18,148 nt of DNA, taken from Gammaproteobacteria bacterium GWE2_37_16. GTDB taxonomy: Bacteria > Pseudomonadota > Gammaproteobacteria > UBA9339. The notes beneath the pieces are model-generated. The model searched no databases, was not told the DNA's origin, and saw only the letters and a program-made list of their open reading frames with translations. This document shows, in pieces, positions 7,281 to 15,200 of the stretch. Each line of letters begins with the position of its first letter. Position 1 is the first letter of the stretch. The stretch lies in contig MGXG01000004.1 in assembly GCA_001801285.1 (NCBI GenBank), positions 1 to 18,148 of the forward strand, read 5' to 3'. The position numbers were made by a program, and so were the translations under genes.

Positions 7281-7447
7281 TAACCTCTCAAAAACCATGA
7301 TGGATTTACAAGAATAAAGTAGCAGCAAGTCTTTAGCTTGCGTCTTTATTGTTGCGCATCCATATGATTTAACGCGGATTTTAACGAGGATCAAAAACTT
7401 GCAGCTACGTAATCTTGATTATAGTACCCAAATTTTTTGAGAAATTA
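7281..7447. repeat. MITE-like element, copy 3 (inverted relative to copies 1 and 2)
   Basis: The ends are TAACCTCTCAAAAA (7281-7294) and TTTTTGAGAAATTA (7434-7447), matching the copy 2 ends with two mismatches between arms. Read on the minus strand, its interior follows copy 1: an ACAATAAAGACGCAAGC-type stretch, GTTAAATC, then a degraded palindrome (7396-7408). The unit at 7319-7342 carries an extra T that breaks its symmetry, so this copy is older or decayed. It is the last member of the repeat family in the window. Confidence 0.7.
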
Positions 7448-7550
7448 GCTGTTTTTAAAATAGATGATTGATTTATATAACAATTTATTTCATATAAAAT
7501 TATAAGTTTTCTATTTGCCCCTATCACACGCTTACTATAAACTTCTTGGT

Positions 7551-8747
7551 ATGCAAAACCCTCCACCAATTTTTGATGCTCTAGAACAATTAGACTTTTT
7601 ATCAAAACCAAATTGCCTAAAAGAAATTAAAGATTTTTCTTTTGCTTTGGATTTTTTAAAAGCTTATCGCGGCAGCCAGGGGACGTTTAATAGTTACCGT
7701 CGCGAAATAGAGCGCTTATTGCTGTGGTCTTCTTTAATCGCAAAAAAACCTTTAAAAGAATTAAATAGACAGGATATTGAAGCATTTTTAGAATTTTGCC
7801 AAAACCCACCTAAAGAATGGGTTGGTATCAAAAAGGCGCCACACTTTATTAATAAGGAAGGTTTACGCATTGCTAATCCAGAATGGCGTCCTTTTGTGGT
7901 AACTGTTGCCAAATCTGCTTTCCGTAAAGGTAAAAAACCTGAAATCAAAAATTTTGCACGCTCCCAGGGCGCAGTTAAAGAAACTTTCGCTATTTTGAGT
8001 AGTTTTTACAATTATTTACTGCAAGAAGAATATGTTTTTGCTAACCCAGTTGCCTTAATCCGCCAAAAAAGCCAATTTATTCGCAGACAGCAGAGCATGC
8101 CAAAAGTCAGACGTCTTTCCGAAATGCAATGGCACTATGTGATTGAAAATACAAAAAAAATGGCGGAAGAAAATCCAATCATGCAGGAAAGAACTTTATT
8201 TATCATTACTGCCCTTTACGCCATGTATTTACGTATTTCCGAATTAACAGCAAGCGCGCGCTGGTTACCGAAAATGTCTGATTTCAATCGCGATAGCGAA
8301 GGCAGTTGGTGGTTCAATACTGTTGGTAAAGGCAATAAACAACGCCAAATTGCCGTTAGTGACGCTATGCTTGAAGCTTTAAAAAGATACCGTAAATTTT
8401 TAGGGCTTTCACAACTTCCGTCTCCAGCCGACAACTCCCCTCTTCTGCCAAAAGAAAAAGGTAAAGGAGCAATCAGCAGCACAACTTACGTGCGTGAGAT
8501 TGTGCAATCTTGTTTTGATTCGGCGATAGAAAAACTTAAAAAAGATGGGCAGGAAGAAGAAGCAGAAACACTTAATGAAGCAACTGTCCATTGGCTGCGT
8601 CACACCGGAATTTCTGATGATGTCAAACATCGCCCGCGCGAACACGTGCGCGACGATGCGGGCCATAGTTCAAGCGCAACAACCGATCGCTATATTGACA
8701 TTGAACTGCGTGCAAGGCATGCCAGCGCAAAGAAAAAAAGCCTTTAG
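7551..8747 (+). CDS. Tyrosine recombinase / phage-type integrase
   Basis: The 398-aa product has an N-terminal SAM-like core-binding domain (FLKAYRGSQGTFNSYRREIERLL) and a C-terminal catalytic domain. The catalytic set is complete: Arg228 in YLRISEL, Lys260 in GKGNKQR, His347 and Arg350 in HWLRHTG, His372 in AGHSS, and nucleophile Tyr381 in TDRYI. It would cut and rejoin DNA through a 3'-phosphotyrosine link at a specific site. I use the ATG at 7551; an in-frame TTG at 7515 would give 410 aa, and neither has a clear Shine-Dalgarno sequence. It is longer than XerC/XerD (about 300 aa) and diverges from them in the insert around GIKKAPHFINKEG, so it is more likely an island or solo integrase. 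No excisionase, tRNA or recognisable attachment site adjoins it. It stands at the boundary between the repeat-rich core side and the accessory side. Confidence 0.88.
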   Translation: MQNPPPIFDALEQLDFLSKPNCLKEIKDFSFALDFLKAYRGSQGTFNSYRREIERLLLWSSLIAKKPLKELNRQDIEAFLEFCQNPPKEWVGIKKAPHFINKEGLRIANPEWRPFVVTVAKSAFRKGKKPEIKNFARSQGAVKETFAILSSFYNYLLQEEYVFANPVALIRQKSQFIRRQQSMPKVRRLSEMQWHYVIENTKKMAEENPIMQERTLFIITALYAMYLRISELTASARWLPKMSDFNRDSEGSWWFNTVGKGNKQRQIAVSDAMLEALKRYRKFLGLSQLPSPADNSPLLPKEKGKGAISSTTYVREIVQSCFDSAIEKLKKDGQEEEAETLNEATVHWLRHTGISDDVKHRPREHVRDDAGHSSSATTDRYIDIELRARHASAKKKSL

Positions 8748-8846
8748 AAAAAATGTATATTAACAATACACTTAAAAGATCCTTAACTTAAATAGCAGTA
8801 ATTATGGCATACCAAGCTATTGGTCACCTTGAGCATTTTAATCTGT

Positions 8847-10577
8847 TTAACATAATTTTATGACAGAATCAGATTTCAACTCACTCACTGCGGGGATTAC
8901 CTCAGCAACACGTATTCCTGCCAAAGGACTAAACATAGAATGCCTATTAACCGTAACAGGATGATAAGCACCATTAATTTTTTGCACTAAAGTAAAATAA
9001 CGGGCAAAAATAAATTTTGCCCATGTGCTGTCTGAGACATCGATTAATGGAGCAATAGGATAATAGAAATTCTTGACTTTTCTCGCCTTTATATAAACAA
9101 ATCTAGGATTAATACTGGTTGTAAAGATAGAAACAAAATGATGTAAATATTCCATTTCATGTATAATTTTATTGCTAGTAATAAGTTCATTCTGACTAAA
9201 GTCAATCCACCTTAAATCTGGGAAACTTGACAATACCCGCATTATTGCAGAAAAGCCTATATTAGTAAGATTATTATTACAAAGGTCTATATAATACAGC
9301 TTTTTAATTATAATACCTTGTAATTTTTTCGCGAAGTCTCGTGCTGTTTCGTCACAAAATCCCTCATTACTAAGATCAAGTTTGTTTCCAGGTTTTTCTT
9401 GTAAATCTTTTATTAAAAGATCAAGGTTATAGCGCAAAGAAACAATCCCTGCTTGCTCTTCTTTTTGTAAAAAAATGGAGTTAAGAGTGCGAGCTATCCT
9501 TTCTTGTAATTTTGGATAAGATAAAAAAAACGGTATAGCTCCTCCTTTTGTGACCTGATAGACCCCCTGAATTATTACTTCTTTTTCTCCCGTAGTTAGT
9601 TCCAATAAACTTCTTTTCAATTCTACTCTTATGTATGCACAAGCTGGCGAATCAAAAACTTTTCCAACTTCTCGTAAAATCTGCGTCTCACTGAGGGGAA
9701 ATCTATAGGTAGGGAGAGAAAAACAGCCGTGACTTGTTGACAATATATTTATTGTATAAGGTTTTATATCCTTTATGAAATTGCCATTTTTAAATAATTC
9801 ACTCAATTTAACCACGGGGATTTTACTGAGCGGATACCATGAAACTGACAGATTAAATTCCAGGTTTTTTTGCTTAAAATCAACAAATTCTGGAATTTTA
9901 TATACTTCTACTGGAATAACTAACGCTTCACCATGTTGTATTTCTTGTAAAGGGTTAAATTCATACATAAGCATACTAACAAAACTAGAATAAATTGAAG
10001 GGAGGAGCATCCTGGCTTTGCCTACTGGATCTGTTACTGAGTGCTCATAGTATCCTTCCAAATCTACAAGACATTCAACCCTCCAGTTAACATGTTCATG
10101 TGAATCAAATCTTCTACATCTATTAAATTCACCATCGTGGCTTTTACAGTCAAGCGCAATGCCAATTTTTGGCATAGGTTGTGCCACGGACTCACAAGCC
10201 ATACCAACTGAATCGAAGAAATTATTGAGAATTCTGCCCCTCATGCTATCGTAATCTAAATCTCGACCAAAATAAGGACAACCCCAAAAAACAAAACCAA
10301 CATTTTTTAACAAATGCAAAAATGGCTTGGTGTGCAAGTTTAGCGCATTAATTCCAAAATGCATTTCAACTCCAAGTTCGTTAAGATTTTTGTAACGCTT
10401 TACATACTCACTTCCATAATCTCTTTTAAGCACTTCAAATGATCTAAGTTCTGTTACTATTAAGCTGGGTACTGGACATTTAAGCTTCAAAAACATCTCC
10501 ACATTTTTCAGGTCTGCGGCACCAATTATTAATATTTTATTAAAACACCTATTAACTACTGGAGCAAGAAAAGCCAT
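8847..10577 (-). CDS. Protein with Bmt5/DUF2431-like Rossmann region and leucine-rich repeats
   Basis: The preferred start is the ATG at 10577 (576 aa), because AGAGGT (10589-10584) lies 6 nt upstream. An ATG at 10592 would add five residues and lacks a good site. Residues 13-180 follow the order of the Bmt5-like (DUF2431) SAM-dependent methyltransferase fold: KILIIGAADL where the SAM loop GEGNFSF would be, LIVTELRS, NLNELGVEMHFGINALNL, FVFWGCPYFGRD in place of FNFPH.G, then ILNNFFDS. The glycine-rich loop is altered, so methyl transfer is doubtful. About 200 residues without recognised domains follow. Residues 398-467 hold ribonuclease-inhibitor-type LRRs (KLDLSNEGF, YYIDLCNNNLTNIGFSAIM, LRWIDFSQNEL). 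There is no signal peptide or membrane segment. It stands convergent to the integrase and divergent from the tandem-HTH regulator. A host-directed effector role is conjecture. Confidence 0.6.
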   Translation of the reverse strand: MAFLAPVVNRCFNKILIIGAADLKNVEMFLKLKCPVPSLIVTELRSFEVLKRDYGSEYVKRYKNLNELGVEMHFGINALNLHTKPFLHLLKNVGFVFWGCPYFGRDLDYDSMRGRILNNFFDSVGMACESVAQPMPKIGIALDCKSHDGEFNRCRRFDSHEHVNWRVECLVDLEGYYEHSVTDPVGKARMLLPSIYSSFVSMLMYEFNPLQEIQHGEALVIPVEVYKIPEFVDFKQKNLEFNLSVSWYPLSKIPVVKLSELFKNGNFIKDIKPYTINILSTSHGCFSLPTYRFPLSETQILREVGKVFDSPACAYIRVELKRSLLELTTGEKEVIIQGVYQVTKGGAIPFFLSYPKLQERIARTLNSIFLQKEEQAGIVSLRYNLDLLIKDLQEKPGNKLDLSNEGFCDETARDFAKKLQGIIIKKLYYIDLCNNNLTNIGFSAIMRVLSSFPDLRWIDFSQNELITSNKIIHEMEYLHHFVSIFTTSINPRFVYIKARKVKNFYYPIAPLIDVSDSTWAKFIFARYFTLVQKINGAYHPVTVNRHSMFSPLAGIRVAEVIPAVSELKSDSVIKLC

Positions 10578-10673
10578 AAAAGTACCTCTCATTCTATCTA
10601 AAATAGTTATATTTTAAACAATTAGCACTTTTTTGTTTTTTTTGCAACAGTGATACTTTTGCATATTTTTACT

Positions 10674-10701
10674 AAAAAATGGGTTTTCTACAGAAAACCC
10701 A
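10674..10701 (-). terminator. Perfect hairpin with T-run on the minus strand (attenuator or sRNA terminator)
   Basis: TGGGTTTTCT (10680-10689) and AGAAAACCCA (10692-10701) are perfect inverse copies separated by two bases. Read on the minus strand, the stem is followed by TTTTTT (10679-10674), the standard form of an intrinsic terminator. No minus-strand gene ends here. It lies about 100 nt before the LRR gene start. It could be a leader attenuator of that gene, the end of a small RNA from 10702-10850, or a dyad operator in the divergent promoter region. Confidence 0.55.
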
Positions 10702-10750
10702 CTGGTTAGAAGATATTAAAATTATCAATTTAATTTATTGACTAAGTATT

Positions 10751-10778
10751 TTTACCTATGTTTTTTTTCAGTTATACT
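10751..10778 (+). promoter_or_regulatory. Possible promoter of the tandem-HTH regulator
   Basis: TTTACC (10751-10756) and TATACT (10773-10778), 16 nt apart, are a partial -35/-10 pair ahead of the ATG at 10853. A TATAAT at 10783-10788 is an alternative -10 with no good -35. The adjacent ACTAAGTATTTTT (10741-10753) recurs upstream of the next gene. Confidence 0.3.
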
Positions 10779-10852
10779 GATCTATAATATTCACAAAGTT
10801 TTTGTATTTATTTATTAATTTAATATTGCATTAATATTTTCTAATTAAAATT

Positions 10853-12046
10853 ATGTGTGTATCTGGATTATCCCTTACTAATTTTAATAAATTATTAGCT
10901 AAATCTTCTGAAATAAATGACTTGTGTACGCCTATAAAAAACCTGTTGGGTATTAATTATTTCAATTACATCAGACTAAATAAAGATAATAGCCGTCTCT
11001 CACTTACTAATTATCCCAAATATATAGAAGACTTTTACATTAAAAAATCGTATGCCAAAAAATACATAAACACTGTAGAAAAATCTTGCATTAAAGAAAT
11101 TGACATTTATCAAGACTATTTTCAGTGGAAAGAAGTTGCAGATGTCTCTGCATCATTTGCTGAAGCAGAACAACATTACAACATTACTAACGGCATAACT
11201 CTAATAAAGCGCTTTCCTAACTTTGTGGAATTATATTATTTTGGTATACCCAAAAATACTATAAAAAATTCTGACGTATTAAAATCTAATATTGATCTGC
11301 TAGATCGGTTTATTCTCTACTTTAAAGACAAGGGAAATAAAACAATCACATATGCTGAAGAAAATCCAATTACGGTAAAAAATATAACGAACTGTATTCC
11401 CTTACATGATATGTCTTTAAATGCGTGTGCGTCTATACTTTCTCACATGAACCAATTTAGGTTTATATACCAACAAGGCGAAAAAAAAATATTTCTAACT
11501 GCACGGGAAACAATGTTGCTTATTTATTTAATCATGCAGTTTTCCATGAGAGAAATAGCTGAAAAACTACGCTGCTCCCACCAAACCATAGAAAATTGTC
11601 TTAATGGTATTAAAAGCCAATTAAGTTGCTACACACGACATTCTTTGATAGAGAAGCTGAATAATTTAAAAATTATTGACATTAGTATAAAAAACAAGGA
11701 AGAAATAAATTTTTTTCAATGTAATTTTATCACTAGCACATCGAAAGAATATTTATTAAACACAGCAATAGAAAACATTCATTTAGACGGAATAAGAAAA
11801 AATATATATCTTACAAAACAGGAAGCGATATGTGCTTTTTATCTTTGTCACGGTTATAGTGCTAAAAACATAGCTAACAATACAAATCGCACATTTAAAA
11901 CTATAGAAGCACATATATATAACTTAAAGAAAAAATTGAGCATTACAACAAAATCCTCTTTAACATCCTTCTTTATTCATCACAAGATCCTGCCTATGAT
12001 AGCACTAGCTTACCCTGAACTGTCAGATGTTTTTCAACCAAAATAG
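10853..12046 (+). CDS. LuxR-type transcriptional regulator with two tandem HTH domains
   Basis: This is a 397-aa predicted cytosolic DNA-binding regulator. Residues about 20-165 form a mixed domain (FNYIRLNKDNSRLSLTNYP, NGITLIKRFPNFVELYYFG, LDRFILYFKD) that resembles the sensor halves of LuxR-family proteins in Legionella-like bacteria; no ligand can be named. Residues 213-271 are a LuxR-type helix-turn-helix: LTARETMLL, REIAEKLRCSHQTIENCLN and IKSQL. Residues 318-377 are a second one: LTKQEAICAFYLCHGYSAKN, then NRTFKTIEAHIYNLKKKL. The usual protein has one such domain at its C-terminus. Both copies keep the turn and recognition-helix pattern (QTIE and KTIE), so neither looks dead. They are diverged, so the duplication is not recent. 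No good Shine-Dalgarno sequence precedes the ATG. It lies directly upstream of the two large Ser/Pro-rich protein genes and is divergent from the LRR gene. Confidence 0.8.
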   Translation: MCVSGLSLTNFNKLLAKSSEINDLCTPIKNLLGINYFNYIRLNKDNSRLSLTNYPKYIEDFYIKKSYAKKYINTVEKSCIKEIDIYQDYFQWKEVADVSASFAEAEQHYNITNGITLIKRFPNFVELYYFGIPKNTIKNSDVLKSNIDLLDRFILYFKDKGNKTITYAEENPITVKNITNCIPLHDMSLNACASILSHMNQFRFIYQQGEKKIFLTARETMLLIYLIMQFSMREIAEKLRCSHQTIENCLNGIKSQLSCYTRHSLIEKLNNLKIIDISIKNKEEINFFQCNFITSTSKEYLLNTAIENIHLDGIRKNIYLTKQEAICAFYLCHGYSAKNIANNTNRTFKTIEAHIYNLKKKLSITTKSSLTSFFIHHKILPMIALAYPELSDVFQPK

Positions 12047-12140
12047 TAACCATAAAATTTGCATCTTCTTTAATCATCATTACTTCATTAACACTCTTAA
12101 TTACTAAGTATTTTTCCCAACTATCTTCTTTTTTAAATAT

Positions 12141-12162
12141 AGATCAAACTAAATCCTGATCT
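12141..12162. promoter_or_regulatory. Dyad-symmetric site upstream of the 1376-aa protein gene
   Basis: AGATCA (12141-12146) and TGATCT (12157-12162) are perfect inverse half-sites ten bases apart, 108 nt before the ATG at 12270. LuxR-type proteins bind dyads of about this size. A single TGATCT half-site also occurs at 10778-10783 upstream of the regulator gene. The rest of the 223-bp gap (12047-12269) contains ACTAAGTATTTTT (12103-12115), shared with 10741-10753, and no gene. Confidence 0.35.
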
Positions 12163-12269
12163 CTTATTAATTGCGAAAAACATCATCTTACCCCAAAAAT
12201 CTACGCAAATTTTTTCGCACTTTTAAGAGATATTTGATTCCATAAACTCCAAATATAGAGGTATAACAA

Positions 12270-15200
12270 ATGATGCATTCTTCAACTCTAAACAGTTCCC
12301 AAGCAACCAGCACAGATGACAAAACTTTGTTACTATTAACATTTGGATACACCAAACTAATACAACTTTTTTTAGACAAAACCATTATCAATCAAACCTT
12401 AATACAAAATCAAACTCCCTCATCTTCCAACCTCAACCCTAGCCCAGCAATTGCGTTTCTTGCACAATATACTCCAGAGTCTACTTCTGCTAGTGGCTCA
12501 TCATCCACATCACCAAATATACCTCAACAACATTCTTTAAAAGAAAAAGACAATGTCGACTTTCTTATTTGTCGAATAAAAAATACTAACGTAGACACTT
12601 CCGCTGCTCCATCTTCCACAAACAACATGGATCTTACACAAGCAACCCCAAAAACCACATTAATAAAACAACTAAAAGAAGAAAAAGAGCAAATGCAAGA
12701 GGCTATAAAATTAACCTGCACTACTAACGATATATTTTTGCTATTGGCTTTCGTAGAAAAAATAGCGTTGAAACTTTATCCAGAGGAAATTGTTGTTTTT
12801 TTCAGGAGAGTTATCAGCGAAAACAAAATATCTGCACCATCAGCTTCTGTGGAACAATTACTCATATTTAACAAAATTATAGAAATACTAAACACTGTTT
12901 TTAATGCTCACACTAACCTTTCTTCCTTAACTTTATCACATCAAAACGCTGACGAAATATTCGCTCCGTTAACTCCAGCTCGCAATGATACCACCTGGGG
13001 TAACGCCTCAGATGAACATGTTGCAATTACCGCCAGCGCGTTACAAACCTATGGTGTATTAAACCAGCATACTAATTCACAACAAAAGGCACGGCTCACT
13101 GATATGGCGATCATAATTGATTTAACCGCCTTACGCATTGAGCAAGATCATGGTATTTTTAGAGACCACTTACCATCTTTATGGAACAACTTTTGCCAAC
13201 CACAAATCACATCCTTTCTCAGTACGTTACCACAAAACTTCACGCTAACCGGTCTTGATATAATGAATACCTTTACGCATTTTATAGAAACAATATATGC
13301 CACCCACCACCAATCATGTCTCAGGCAAGATATGACCAGCACAGCAATGGGTCACCAAATATGCACAAAAAACTTTCTACAACTTATAGCCTGTAAAATC
13401 AAAGAACAGGTTAAAAGCACTTCGATTGACAAAATGACACGCCTTTTAGAGTTCATTGATGCTGCTTTGGTTAGCAAACAAACGCCAATAAATCCAAATA
13501 ATGCCGATCTACAATTAATCAGAAACTTCTGGCTCTCTCCCGAGTTAGAGGGCTTTTTATATCACTGCCGTAAAATAAAAGAACCCACCACCGATACACA
13601 GAAAATTCTTTACTTAACACAGCAATTTATATCCGTTATGCAGGATATAACCCTTAATTGCTTAGCTAATAAAGATATTCAAGGTGCAAAGATTGCTTTG
13701 CACGCGGTTTTGCAAAACCCATGCCTAATAAATTTACAACATGAATCTATTTCATCAAATCTCAACTTCATGTCAGAAAACCCATATGAAGTACTAAAGC
13801 GTAAATCTATCTTCGATTTTTTCAAACGAATGCAAGAAAAATCTTCATTACTAACACTAAATACCTCTAAAAAAGCAATAGAGATAAGCTTGCAGATCAA
13901 TGTTATAGGCACTTTTTTACGCTATCTTACAAGAATTATGAGCCAAGTTGCTGGGAAAATTGATCCATCTATTACTCCAAGCAATCCACAATTGTACGCA
14001 AATTTTCAAATAGCATCTAAAACAATCAGGACATGCTTGAATATTTTACGTACTCCTGCTGATAAGCCATTAGATATGATTTCAACCAAAACTATTTTAC
14101 TAGATTGCCGCAATAGCGTAGAAACTTGTCTTTTATCCTCGGGGGTTACAAACTTGGAAAACCAAGACATCACCCCTCTTTCTCATGTATTGGGCATGCT
14201 TTTAATTTATCAGTCATCATATAGCTCTTTCACCCTACAACCATACGATCCATACGCTTATATACCAAAACCAAAAAGCCAAGACGAATGGGTAAAAATT
14301 GAACAATTAAACAACCTCGCCTCCAATCCTGTTAACAGCACTTCCACACTATCATCACCACCCCCATCAATTGCGTCGACACTTACCATAAATCATTCAT
14401 TCACCCCTAATATTACCCAGAGCTTAACACAACTAATAACTGAACTACAAAAAGCTCCAAATCATAGCCAAAAGGATATAACAGACTTGTGTAATTTGCA
14501 CTTTTTTTGGAGCTCCAATGATCTTAATAATTTTCTGCAATACTGTCGCACAACGACTGAATTAAATGACAATTTTTCTCTCTCTGCAAATTTTATAACA
14601 GATTTTATCTTTAAAATGTGTGATTTCAGCATTAAGTGCCTTGCTCTTCATGAAATAAGCGCTGCTTACAATGCACTAAACTTGATTTTACAACACCCTT
14701 GTCTTCTAAAATTACATAGCGACATGAAGCATAAAAGGTTTGGCCGTCATAATGTAATGCAAAATGCAAAAGATATTGATCTAAGACATAAAACTAAAGA
14801 CTTTTTGGATAAGATAAGCAGCCGATTAAATTTAGAGGCTATTTATAGAATTGATTCTACCAATGTGGTAATTACGGAGCAAAATCTGCTGCTTGAAAGC
14901 ATTATTATCTCTAGATTCTTATGCAATGCTTCTTCTATGTTATACAGCACGGCTAATAAGGCAGAGATACAAAATTCACAAACACATATTACCGAGATAC
15001 GGGAATCATTTGGGTTTCTACAAATTTATATAGCTCAGTTAAAAAACTACCATTCTTCTCAAGACAAAAAAGTTTTTTTAGAACACATACTACAGACTTC
15101 ACAAATACTTGCCAAAAATCCACTTTTCACTAGTAGCAATTCATTTTCTTTTGTTAACGGTATGCTCGCTGGCATTAGTCATAACCGTTTTTTTCATCCA

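Noticed and set aside
804..7408. Repeated GC-rich units that might suggest a CRISPR array
   Set aside because: Units are palindromic, lie in scattered pairs between genes, and have no regular spacers or cas genes. They fit REP/MITE elements.
8409..8763. Overlapping small frames on both strands inside the integrase gene
   Set aside because: The integrase frame carries all catalytic residues through to the end; the others are shadows.
8750..8785. Weak TGTAT/ATACA stem followed by T-run on the minus strand after the integrase
   Set aside because: The stem is too short and AT-rich, and it does not follow a minus-strand gene.
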